This document shows positions 30,691 through 38,997 of a stretch of DNA of 50,506 bases, piece after piece. This DNA comes from Akkermansia muciniphila. GTDB taxonomy: Bacteria; Verrucomicrobiota; Verrucomicrobiia; Verrucomicrobiales; Verrucomicrobiaceae. Made by a program: the position numbers and the translations under genes. The notes under the pieces are model-generated. The model saw nothing but the letters and a program-made list of their open reading frames with translations. It was not told the DNA's origin and searched no databases. Every line of letters starts with the position of its first letter. Position 1 is the stretch's first letter. The DNA lies in the NCBI GenBank assembly GCA_945863205.1, contig CAMAZK010000004.1:1-50506 (forward strand), given 5' to 3'.

Positions 30691-32109
30691 TTACTTCTTC
30701 GCTTTCTTCCCGCCTTGCCACTTCGGCTCCCACTCAGCGAGCGGATCACGCGCGGTCTTCAGATACTCGCCGATCTTCGCGGCGATCTCGGGATGCTTGT
30801 CAGCGACATCGTTTTCTTCGGCGACGTCGTTTTCTTGATCGAAGAGCTGCACGGGCTTGTCGGGACCGCCCATGCGGATGCCTTTCCAGCGGCCCTGATA
30901 CAGAGCAGCCTGCTTGAACCCGCCTTCGTGAAACTCCCAGTAAAGGAACTCGTGGTCCTTCTGCCCGCCTTTTCCGGTGAGCAGAGGCACCAGGCTGATG
31001 CCGTCCGTCTTCCCCGGCGCGGGCGCACCGGCCAGTTCGGCGGCAGTGGGCATGAAGTCGGGGAAGTAGCCGACTCGGGCGGACTCGCCCGGCTTCACCG
31101 TGCCGGGCCACCAGGCGATGAAGGGCACGCGGATGCCGCCGTCCGTGAGGCTGCGCTTGATGCCGGTGTAGGGACCGTTGGGATCGAAGCGCTCGAGGTC
31201 GTGCTTGCTCTCGTTGTGCGGGCCGTTGTCACTGGTGAAAACGACGAGCGTGTTGTCGGCGATGCCGAGTTCCTTCAAATGCGTCATCATGCGGCCTACA
31301 TAGCCATCGAGACGCGAGATCATCGCGGCCTGTCCTTTGTCCTGCTTCGGCCAATCTTTGTCGGCGTAGGGGCCGTAGTCCGGCACATGCGCGCCATCGC
31401 CCAGTTCGCGGGCTCGCTCGTTATTGGCATGCGGGATGACCATGGCCCAGTAGAGGAAGAAGGGCGCAGCTTTGTTCTCCGTGACGAACTTGATGGCGTC
31501 ATCGGCGAAAAGGTCGTCCGCGTAGTGGATGGCGTCCGTGGCATAACCCGCGCCGTCTTCGCCCACGGGCACGATGATGTTCGAAAGCGGTTCCTTGCTC
31601 TCATTGCGCCAGAGGTAGTCGGGGAAGTGATTGTGCGCGTGGTGCTGGCTCAGGTAGCCGTAAAAGTAGTCGAAGCCCTGCTTGCGGGGCAGGCCCGTCT
31701 CTGCCTCACCGACATTGCCAAGACCCCATTTTCCGATGAGCGCCGTTTTGTAGCCTGCCTTCTTCAAAACGGACGGCACCGTGACATCACCCGGCTTCAA
31801 AGCCTGCGCTGCGGGATTGTCCCTGCCCGAGTTTCCGCGCACGCGCGTGTGACCGTGATGCAGGCCCGTCATCAGCACGCTGCGGGACGGCGCGCACACA
31901 GTGGCCCCAGCGTAGAAATGGGTGAAGCGCATCCCCTCCTTCGCCATGCGGTCGATATTCGGCGTGGTGATGACTTTTTGACCATAGCAACCGAGATCGG
32001 CGTAGCCGAGGTCGTCGGCCATGATCCAGATGAGGTTCGGCTGGGCCGAAAAGGCCGGGTGCGAGACCGCGAGGGACGAAAGAACGAGGAGAGAGCGAAA
32101 CAGCTTCAT
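30691..32109 (-). CDS. Secreted type I sulfatase 5 with basic tail
   Basis: A 472-residue sulfatase starting at ATG 32109 (MKLFRSLLVLSSLAVSHPAFSA); the 99 codons before it in the track are antisense to the next gene. Metal Asp pair at 32-33 (IMADDLGYADLGCYG), formylglycine motif CAPSRSVLMTGLHHGH with Cys72, LIGKWGLG and TSDNGPHNESKHDLE. It resembles the N-acetylgalactosamine-6-sulfatase/arylsulfatase A branch. It ends WQGGKKAKK. Its stop is 12 nt before the end of the PD-(D/E)xK cassette, and it follows sulfatase 6 by 106 nt on the same strand. Confidence 0.92.
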   Translation of the reverse strand: MKLFRSLLVLSSLAVSHPAFSAQPNLIWIMADDLGYADLGCYGQKVITTPNIDRMAKEGMRFTHFYAGATVCAPSRSVLMTGLHHGHTRVRGNSGRDNPAAQALKPGDVTVPSVLKKAGYKTALIGKWGLGNVGEAETGLPRKQGFDYFYGYLSQHHAHNHFPDYLWRNESKEPLSNIIVPVGEDGAGYATDAIHYADDLFADDAIKFVTENKAAPFFLYWAMVIPHANNERARELGDGAHVPDYGPYADKDWPKQDKGQAAMISRLDGYVGRMMTHLKELGIADNTLVVFTSDNGPHNESKHDLERFDPNGPYTGIKRSLTDGGIRVPFIAWWPGTVKPGESARVGYFPDFMPTAAELAGAPAPGKTDGISLVPLLTGKGGQKDHEFLYWEFHEGGFKQAALYQGRWKGIRMGGPDKPVQLFDQENDVAEENDVADKHPEIAAKIGEYLKTARDPLAEWEPKWQGGKKAKK

Positions 32110-32215
32110 GGGACGTGTGGCAACGACTCGCGAGGCTCCTTCTTCCATGCAAACTCGCAAGACCCGCAGGCACAGGTGAGCCGGTCGGACGAGCGCCACA
32201 CTCTTCCTGCGACGA

Positions 32216-33706
32216 TTACTTGTCCTTCGCCTTCTTGGTCTTCTTCGCCTTCTTCGCCGGGGCCGGTGGTGGCGGCAGGTCGTCGGAGGGCTGGTCGGAA
32301 AAGCGGAAGGGATCGTCGAGGCGGCGCATTTCGGAGAGGAGCAGCCCCTGCATCTCCTTGAGCTTGTCAGCGTGCTTCGGATCGCCGGCGAGGTTGGGCC
32401 GGCCATGCTCGGCTAGCAGCTCGTGCGGGTTTTCGGCGAGGTTGAAGAGCTGCGTTTCATTCACGCCACGATCCGGAGCCTCGTAGCGGATCAGTTTCCA
32501 GTCGCCCTGCTTGACGCAGCGCATCCCTGGCTTGCTGCCGCCGGCGTAGGAGCCGTAAAGCACGTCGCGGATGGTTGGCTTTTCGCCCATGAGCACGGGT
32601 TTGAAGCTGATTCCTTCATTGCTCTCCGGCGCGGCGACGCCGGCGATGTCGCAGAGCGTGGCGAGGATGTCGAGGAGGTAGATGTTTCCTTCCACACGGG
32701 TGCCGGCTTTGATGCCGGGGCCTTTGACGATGAAAGGCACGCGCCAGGTGTGCTGGTAGAGGTTTTGTTTGCCCATGAGGCCGTGGCGGCCGATCGACAT
32801 GCCATGGTCGGCGGTGTAGAAGATGTAGGTGTTGTCGAGTTCGCCGTCGGCTTCGAGCTGCTTCAGCACGCGGCCGATCTGGATGTCGATGTTCTCGCTG
32901 CAGGCATACTGACGGCCGATTTCGTTGCGAATGCTCGCCTCATCGCGGCGCTTCCACACGCCGCTGACGGCCACTTCATCGCGGACCTCGGCATGCGTCA
33001 TGTCAAAGGGGTGCGCCTTGAGATAATTCGCCGGCAGCGGCGGCTGCAAGGTGTGCAGGGAGGGCGGATTCGACTCGTCGGCGTGGTTCACGGCGCCGTA
33101 TTTCGCGAGCAGCTCGGGCCGGCCGTCGCGCGTGTCGTGAGGATGAGAGAAGCCGTAGTAGATGAGGAAAGGCTTGGTGTCCTTCGCGGCTTCACGATCA
33201 CCGAGGTAGTTCATGACCTGGTCACCATGCCAGGTGCTGCCGCTTTCGTCCGTGCCGCCGCGTTTCGAGGCATCATGACGCACGGTGAAGAGCTTGTTCG
33301 CCGCTTCGTAGCTGTTGCCTGTCTTGCAGGTCCGCATGGTGGCGTAATCGGCGCGATTGAAGACGGCGGGCATCGTGTTCTGCTCAAGCTGCGGCGGGCT
33401 CGTCTTCGCACCCCAAGGTGCGGGCGGCAGATGCCACACGGTGCGTCCGCTCATGATCATGTGCCGCGAAGGCATGCACACCGCGCCACTGAAAGAGCCC
33501 ATGTGATACGCGCCGTCAAAGACCATGCCCTCCGCCGCGAGCTTGTCGAGGTTCGGCGTCTGCAGCGTCGATTGCGGATTGTACATCTTCAAATCGAAGG
33601 GCGACTGGTCATCGACGAGGATGAAGAGAAAATTGGGACGCTTCTCCGCAGCGAACGATGCGGCAACGAAGAGAAATGAAGACAGGAAAACGAACAGTCG
33701 GGTCAT
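32216..33706 (-). CDS. Secreted type I sulfatase 6 (choline/iduronate-sulfatase-like) with basic tail
   Basis: A 496-residue sulfatase with signal peptide MTRLFVFLSSFLFVAASFAA. Metal Asp pair at 32-33 (ILVDDQSPFDL), formylglycine motif CMPSRHMIMSGRT with Cys77, and YTADHGMSIGRHGLMGKQN, which fits the choline-sulfatase/iduronate-sulfatase-like branch. The middle residue M in C-M-P-S-R is unusual but allowed. It ends in a long Lys-rich tail (APAKKAKKTKKAKDK). It starts 11 nt after sulfatase 7, so the two share a transcript. Confidence 0.92.
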   Translation of the reverse strand: MTRLFVFLSSFLFVAASFAAEKRPNFLFILVDDQSPFDLKMYNPQSTLQTPNLDKLAAEGMVFDGAYHMGSFSGAVCMPSRHMIMSGRTVWHLPPAPWGAKTSPPQLEQNTMPAVFNRADYATMRTCKTGNSYEAANKLFTVRHDASKRGGTDESGSTWHGDQVMNYLGDREAAKDTKPFLIYYGFSHPHDTRDGRPELLAKYGAVNHADESNPPSLHTLQPPLPANYLKAHPFDMTHAEVRDEVAVSGVWKRRDEASIRNEIGRQYACSENIDIQIGRVLKQLEADGELDNTYIFYTADHGMSIGRHGLMGKQNLYQHTWRVPFIVKGPGIKAGTRVEGNIYLLDILATLCDIAGVAAPESNEGISFKPVLMGEKPTIRDVLYGSYAGGSKPGMRCVKQGDWKLIRYEAPDRGVNETQLFNLAENPHELLAEHGRPNLAGDPKHADKLKEMQGLLLSEMRRLDDPFRFSDQPSDDLPPPPAPAKKAKKTKKAKDK

Positions 33707-33717
33707 GGTCGGGTGAA

Positions 33718-35589
33718 TCAGGGTTGGAGGGCGGCTTCGAGAGCGAAACGCACAAACATCGCCATCGTATCATCGGATTTCTCCGCCTCGCGCATGGTCT
33801 CCAGCACGCCTCGCATGTCGGCGTGGAGAGGACGCGCCGCCGGCCCGAGCAGTTCCAACGCGCGTGCGGCGTGCAGCGCGATCTCGCGCGAAGGATCACT
33901 CAAGGCCTCCCGCAGCACGGGCAGGGCGTCTGCGGCTTCATCATGACTGGCAAGCGCCGTGGCGGCCTCGATGCGGACGACGGGCGCGGCATCTTTCAAA
34001 GCCGCTCTCAGCGCGGCGCGGTCTTGTTCATTGAGTGCCGACCGTGCCCGCAAACCGAGCGCGGCCCAGTAGCGCACGCCAGCATCGGCATCTTGAAGCA
34101 GATCGCGCTGATGCGCGGCCTGATCGTCATGCCCGACCCCGGCTGCGGCATCGAGAAGCCGCGCGAGCGGATACCGCGTGTCCACCTGCGCGATGCTGCT
34201 GGGCGTTTCGCCTGGCTTGAGTCGCGACCACATGTCGGGCTCGGTGAGGAAGCCGGCATCGCGCGTCTCGACCTGCCACTGTCGGAGGGCGGTGCGCATC
34301 TGCTTCAGCGTGTCGAGCTGCGCGGCGTCATCAGCGAGGTTGTGAAGCTGCGCGGGATCGGCCTGCGTGTCGTAAAGCTCCTCCAGCGGCCGGCGTGGTG
34401 CGGCATACATGCGGGCACCGCCTTCGAGTTTGTTCTCTTTGGCGAGGCGCTTCAGCTCGCGGCGGAAGGTGGACTGATCCGAGTAGCCCTCCGGCTGCAT
34501 CCATGAGAGGTGCGGCATGAAATTGCGAATGTAGAGCCAGCGGCCGTCGCGCACGCTGCGTGCGACATCGAAGGCCTCGTCCACGCGATCGCGGGCACCA
34601 TAAACAAACTCGCGTGGCTTTCCCGCATCGGTGCCGAGGAAGGCGGTGCCTTGGAACTGCGTGAGTTTCTTCACGCCGCACAGGCTCAGCACTGTGGGAG
34701 CGAAGTCCACAAAGCTGACGAGCCGGTCCGAAACGGAACCGGGAGATGCAGGCGCGAGTTGTGCCCATTTTTTCGGAATACGCACGATGAGCGGCACGCG
34801 CAGGCCCGAGTCCTGCAGGCAGCGTTTCCCACGCGGCATGCCCATGCCGTGGTCGGCGTAAAAGAAGACGATCGTTTCCTCCGCGAGGCCATCGGCGGCG
34901 AGTTGATCGAGGATTTCGCCCGCCTGACGGTCCATGAACGTGATGCAGTCGTGGTAACGAGCCCACGCCTGCTTCGCGCCCGGCGTGTCCGGATAGAACG
35001 GCGGCGGAATCATGTGCGCGGGGCCGTGGCGCTCGCCCATGGACAGCTTCGAACCCACTTCCTTCTCGAACTCCTCCTGCGACCACGCGCTGGTGCGTGA
35101 TTGATGCGTGGTCATGAAGTTGAATACGGCGAAGAACGGCTGCCCGTCGCGTTTGCCACGCCAGTGCGCCTTGTTGGAGCTTTCGTCCCAGGCCCGGCGG
35201 ATGAACTCCTGCTCATCGCGCAGGTTGTAGTCGGTCTTCACGTTGTTCGTGCAGTAGTAGCCCGCCTCGCGCAGCGGCACGGTGAAGGGCTCCACATCCG
35301 CAGGCACCGGAAAAGCCGAGCGCAGCCGCTGCGTGCCGAGCGAGGTGGCATACATGCCGGTGATCAAACACGAGCGCGAAGGCGAGCACACCGGTGCCGT
35401 GGAAAAGGCGCGGTCGTAGCGCACGCCCTGCTTTGCGAATTCGTCGAGGCGCGGCGTCAGCGCCTGGTCATCACCATAGCAGCCCATGTTCGGGCTCATG
35501 TCCTCCGCGGTGAGCCACAGGATGTTCGGTCGCTCGACGGCATGCGCACTGCCCAGCAGCAGCGCGATCAGCAATGACACTCGTTTCAT
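33718..35589 (-). CDS. Secreted type I sulfatase 7 fused to HEAT-like repeats
   Basis: A 623-residue protein starting at ATG 35589 (MKRVSLLIALLLGSAHA). The sulfatase domain covers about residues 18-440: metal residues LTAEDMSPNMGCYGD (Glu-Asp in place of the usual Asp-Asp), formylglycine motif CSPSRSCLITGM with Cys68, and YADHGMGMPRGKRC. The last 130 residues are alpha-helical HEAT-like repeats (RYWAALGLRARSALNEQDRA, VVRIEAATALASHDEAADAL, REIALHAARALELLG). Such a C-terminal repeat is found in heparan-sulfatase-like proteins of PVC bacteria and may bind partners. It is first in the minus-strand run of sulfatases 7, 6 and 5. Confidence 0.91.
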   Translation of the reverse strand: MKRVSLLIALLLGSAHAVERPNILWLTAEDMSPNMGCYGDDQALTPRLDEFAKQGVRYDRAFSTAPVCSPSRSCLITGMYATSLGTQRLRSAFPVPADVEPFTVPLREAGYYCTNNVKTDYNLRDEQEFIRRAWDESSNKAHWRGKRDGQPFFAVFNFMTTHQSRTSAWSQEEFEKEVGSKLSMGERHGPAHMIPPPFYPDTPGAKQAWARYHDCITFMDRQAGEILDQLAADGLAEETIVFFYADHGMGMPRGKRCLQDSGLRVPLIVRIPKKWAQLAPASPGSVSDRLVSFVDFAPTVLSLCGVKKLTQFQGTAFLGTDAGKPREFVYGARDRVDEAFDVARSVRDGRWLYIRNFMPHLSWMQPEGYSDQSTFRRELKRLAKENKLEGGARMYAAPRRPLEELYDTQADPAQLHNLADDAAQLDTLKQMRTALRQWQVETRDAGFLTEPDMWSRLKPGETPSSIAQVDTRYPLARLLDAAAGVGHDDQAAHQRDLLQDADAGVRYWAALGLRARSALNEQDRAALRAALKDAAPVVRIEAATALASHDEAADALPVLREALSDPSREIALHAARALELLGPAARPLHADMRGVLETMREAEKSDDTMAMFVRFALEAALQP

Positions 35590-35679
35590 GGTGCCTGTGA
35601 ACGCCCCGTCCACCGTCTCTTATCAACCGATCACCTCAAGGGTTGCCATCCGGGCGTGATCCATGTTTGATGAACCATC

Positions 35680-37236
35680 ATGCGTCACCTCTTGTTCTTC
35701 TTTTCGTCATTCGCCATTCTGGTTTCGCCCGCCCGCAGCGCTTCGCGCAGCGATGCGGGCGGGTCATTCGCCGCGGAGCGGCCGAACGTCATCGTCATCA
35801 TGGCCGACGACCTCGGCTACGGCGATGTCGGCTGCTACGGAGCGCAGGCGATCAAGACGCCGAACATCGATCAACTGGCCGCCGAGGGCCTGCGCTTCAC
35901 CAGCGGCTACTGCAGCGCCTCCACCTGCACGCCCACGCGTTTTTCGTTTCTCACAGGCACCTACGCCTTCCGTCAAAAGGGCACCGGCATCGCCCCGCCG
36001 AGCGCTCCAGCCGTCATCAAGCCCGGCACGGACACCGTCGCATCGCTGCTGCAAAAGGGCGGCTATCAAACAGCCGTCATCGGCAAGTGGCATCTCGGCC
36101 TCGGCGATCCCGAACCGGACTGGAACGGCGACTTGAAACCCGGCCCACTCGAAATCGGATTCAACCACTGCTTCCTCCTGCCGACCACGAACGACCGCGT
36201 GCCGCAGGTTTACGTGCAAGATCATCGCGTGCTGAATCTCGATCCTAAAGATCCGCTCTGGGTCGGCAACAAGCTGCCTGCGGAAGATCATCCCACCGGC
36301 ATCTCTCATCGCGACACTTTGAAGATGGATTGGAGCCACGGCCACAACGGCACCATTCACAACGGCATCAGCCGCATCGGCTTTTACACCGGCGGCATGG
36401 CCGCGCGTTTCCGTGATGAAGATCTGGCGGACAAATGGGTGGAGCAGTCGAACCAGTGGATCGAAGCCAACAAAGGCAGCCCCTTCTTCCTCTTCTTCGC
36501 CGCGCATGACATTCATGTGCCGCGCATGCCGCACGAGCGCTTTCAGGGCGCCACGCCGCACGGTTTCCGCGGCGACTGCGTCGTCGAATTCGACTGGTGC
36601 GTGGGCGAACTGATGAAGACGCTCGACCGCCTCAAGCTTGCCGAGAACACGCTCGTCGTGCTCTGCTCCGACAACGGCCCCGTGCTCGACGACGGCTACC
36701 AAGACGACGCCGTGGAAAAGATCGGCGATCATCAGCCCGCCGGACCTTTCAGCGGCGGCAAATACAGCGTGCTCGAAGGCGGCACGCGCACGCCCTTCAT
36801 CACACGCTGGAAAAGCCGCATCCAGCCCGGCGTCTCGGAGCAGGTCGTCTGCACCATTGATCTTCCCGCCAGCCTCGCTGCGCTTGCGAACGTCGCACTG
36901 CCCAAGACTGCCTGCCGCGACAGTTTCAACGTGCTGCCCGCCCTGCTCGGTGAATCCGGCGCGAAAGGCCGTGATCACCTGCTGCAACAGGACAACGGCA
37001 GCGGCAACTTCGGACTCCGCATGGGCGACTGGAAGCTCGTGCGCATGAAGAACAAAGGCAAATCCCAGGCCACCGTCACGAAAAAGAAGCGCAAGAGCAA
37101 CGAGCGCCTGACCGCGCTCTACTTCCTGCCCGACGATCCCGGCGAAGAGAACGACCTCAGCGCGAAGAACCCGGAAAAGACAAAGGAACTCACCGACAAG
37201 CTCGAAGCATTGATTGCCGCCGAGGGCAGCCGTTGA
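35680..37236 (+). CDS. Secreted type I sulfatase 8 with palindrome in its signal peptide
   Basis: A 518-residue sulfatase. The start MRHLLFFFSSFAILVS runs into PARSASRSDAGG, a 12-residue polar insert encoded by a perfect palindrome, before SFAAERPN. Without it the signal peptide matches that of sulfatase 3. Metal Asp pair at 43-44, formylglycine motif CTPTRFSFLTGT with Cys83, IGKWHLGLGDP and CSDNGPVLDDG. It resembles the arylsulfatase A branch. A basic stretch KKKRKSNER lies near the C-terminus. It is transcribed divergently from sulfatase 7. The insert may hinder or shift signal cleavage. Confidence 0.91.
   Translation: MRHLLFFFSSFAILVSPARSASRSDAGGSFAAERPNVIVIMADDLGYGDVGCYGAQAIKTPNIDQLAAEGLRFTSGYCSASTCTPTRFSFLTGTYAFRQKGTGIAPPSAPAVIKPGTDTVASLLQKGGYQTAVIGKWHLGLGDPEPDWNGDLKPGPLEIGFNHCFLLPTTNDRVPQVYVQDHRVLNLDPKDPLWVGNKLPAEDHPTGISHRDTLKMDWSHGHNGTIHNGISRIGFYTGGMAARFRDEDLADKWVEQSNQWIEANKGSPFFLFFAAHDIHVPRMPHERFQGATPHGFRGDCVVEFDWCVGELMKTLDRLKLAENTLVVLCSDNGPVLDDGYQDDAVEKIGDHQPAGPFSGGKYSVLEGGTRTPFITRWKSRIQPGVSEQVVCTIDLPASLAALANVALPKTACRDSFNVLPALLGESGAKGRDHLLQQDNGSGNFGLRMGDWKLVRMKNKGKSQATVTKKKRKSNERLTALYFLPDDPGEENDLSAKNPEKTKELTDKLEALIAAEGSR
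35728..35763. repeat. 36-nt palindrome inserted in a signal-peptide coding region
   Basis: CCCGCCCGCA (35728-35737) and TGCGGGCGGG (35754-35763) are perfect reverse complements with a 16-nt centre. The 36 nt is exactly 12 codons. Deleting it joins CTGGTTTCG to TCATTCGCC and restores the SILVSSFAAE-like sequence seen in sulfatase 3. Confidence 0.75.
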
Positions 37237-37257
37237 ATGCGCCAAAACCCCGCCGTG

Positions 37258-38889
37258 CTAACCGAGGCCGAAGAACAACGCCACGACGGCGGCGGAGTTG
37301 TTCAAGGAGTGTAGCATGACGGCGGGCCAAAGGCTGCGATACCGGATTCGCAGCATGGAAAGCAGCATTCCGATGAAGGCGATGGGGATCGCGACCTCCA
37401 GCCCGTGGATAAGTCCAAATACGATGGACACGAAAGCCACGCACCAGGCGACGGGCAGGCAGCGTCCCCACCAGTCCTGCAGCAGCCCGCGGAACACCAC
37501 CTCCTCCAAAAATGGAACGAAAAGGCCCCCCGCGAACACCGCACCCGCGAGTCCCAGCAGGGTGTCATGCTGCAGAAGTTTCGCGACCAGTTGCGAGTCC
37601 AGCGCCCGGCCCATCACGCGCTCGAACACCCAGGCATAGCCCACATTGAAGGCCTGAATGAGCAGAAACAAAAGGCAGCACCAACCGAAAATGCCCGGCC
37701 ACCCGGCACTGCGTGCTTCAGCCCCCGTCCGGGGTGCAACGAGGTAGTGGAGAGGAGCCCTCTGACCAGTGCACGCATAGACGAGCAGCAGCACGCCAAG
37801 CAGCGAAAAGCCTATCGCCAGCCATGACGGCACCAGGATCACCGCGCTCGCATAGAGTATCACGGTTGCCCACAGTGTGTTCATCCAGAAGCCGGGCGGC
37901 TTGCCACGCATGCAGCGTGTGATGAAAGCGACGATGAACAGCCACACCCAGCCCGCCGCCAATCCCGCGCCGACCAGGAGCTGCCCGTTTTCCTCGATCA
38001 GCCGACGAACACGCGAATTTTTCCCCAGGCCCATCCGGTCGAGCATGAACATCCAGTCGTCGCGCTTCAGCTCCTGGACCTTCCCGGATTTGGCCGCCCC
38101 TTCAATGCGCCGGTCTCGGATCCACTTTAGTTCAGCGTCTGTCAGTGACTCGTTTTCCAGCAACTCGGTGGCCAATTTGAACTGTTCGTCCCATTGCTCC
38201 CGCTCACGCAGAATCTGCAAACGGCCCTGATTGGCTTGCACGTCCGCAGGCGCCTTCTGAAGCCAGGCGTTCACGATCATCTCGGCCTCTTGAAGATCCT
38301 CCTCGGAGGTCTTCCCCCTCAACAAGGCGTTTACGCGGACACCACGCGCCCATTGACGGTCGCTTTCCCTGAGCCTCTGATCCTCCACCATTTCACCCGC
38401 GAGGTCGATCTGCGCCCGGCGGTCTTGGCGGACGATGTGCAGGCCCAGCAGCCGCACACGCAGCCGCGGATCATCCGGCAGCGCCTTTGCCCACGCATCC
38501 GTGATCGACTGAAGACGCCGCTGGCTGGAGTCCGGCGCTTGGCTGAAAAGCGAACCCGCGAGAGCGTCGGCGTATCCGAGCAGTTCCTGGCGTTGCGGCC
38601 CCGGCGGCGGAAGCGCCGCGAAGCCGTCTTTGATGACTGTGACGCAGGATTCGATGATTCTGTCCGCCAACTTTGAGTCCTCAGGATTCTTCCCCGCAGC
38701 GAGCCGGTTGTTGATCTCGAATGCCGCCCTGCAGGCCTGCAAGTCACCCGCTTCGAGCCGGGCAATGACGAGCGATGCCTCTTCGCGAGCCAGCGCTGCC
38801 TGCTCCGAGTCCTCCGCGCCGGCGAGCGACGAAATGAGGAGCAGGAAGACCAGCCAGCGCGAGCAGACATGAAGTAAGCAAGGTTTCAC
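37258..38889 (-). CDS. CPBP-family intramembrane protease with N-terminal periplasmic helical domain
   Basis: A 543-residue protein with GTG start (38889). Residues 1-25 are a signal peptide or anchor (RWLVFLLLISSLAGAED). About 260 helical residues follow, with a TPR-like look (DVQANQGRLQILREREQWDE). Then come about eight membrane helices. The CPBP (CAAX protease and bacteriocin-processing) motifs are present: FLEEVVFRGLLQDWWGR with the Glu pair and Arg, FGLIHGLEV with His, and HSLNNSAAV. These proteases cleave within the membrane; the substrate is unknown. The large soluble domain is unusual and could select it. It is convergent with sulfatase 8 across 21 nt. Confidence 0.87.
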   Translation of the reverse strand: MKPCLLHVCSRWLVFLLLISSLAGAEDSEQAALAREEASLVIARLEAGDLQACRAAFEINNRLAAGKNPEDSKLADRIIESCVTVIKDGFAALPPPGPQRQELLGYADALAGSLFSQAPDSSQRRLQSITDAWAKALPDDPRLRVRLLGLHIVRQDRRAQIDLAGEMVEDQRLRESDRQWARGVRVNALLRGKTSEEDLQEAEMIVNAWLQKAPADVQANQGRLQILREREQWDEQFKLATELLENESLTDAELKWIRDRRIEGAAKSGKVQELKRDDWMFMLDRMGLGKNSRVRRLIEENGQLLVGAGLAAGWVWLFIVAFITRCMRGKPPGFWMNTLWATVILYASAVILVPSWLAIGFSLLGVLLLVYACTGQRAPLHYLVAPRTGAEARSAGWPGIFGWCCLLFLLIQAFNVGYAWVFERVMGRALDSQLVAKLLQHDTLLGLAGAVFAGGLFVPFLEEVVFRGLLQDWWGRCLPVAWCVAFVSIVFGLIHGLEVAIPIAFIGMLLSMLRIRYRSLWPAVMLHSLNNSAAVVALFFGLG

Positions 38890-38941
38890 GCCTTCCCCAG
38901 TGCCACGCTAAAGGCAGACATCAAGCTTTGGGATTTTCCAC

Positions 38942-38983
38942 CGATTCAGGGCGACCACCGATTTGGGTTCAGTCGGTGAATCG
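38942..38983. terminator. Hairpin after the SGNH-dehydrogenase-cupredoxin gene
   Basis: CGATTCA (38942-38948) pairs with TGAATCG (38977-38983), and CACCGA (38956-38961) pairs with TCGGTG (38973-38978); the two pairings overlap slightly, so they are alternatives or stack partly. It lies 15 nt beyond the stop of the upstream minus-strand gene and has no T-tract. Confidence 0.35.
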
Positions 38984-38997
38984 TCAATGACAGCAGC

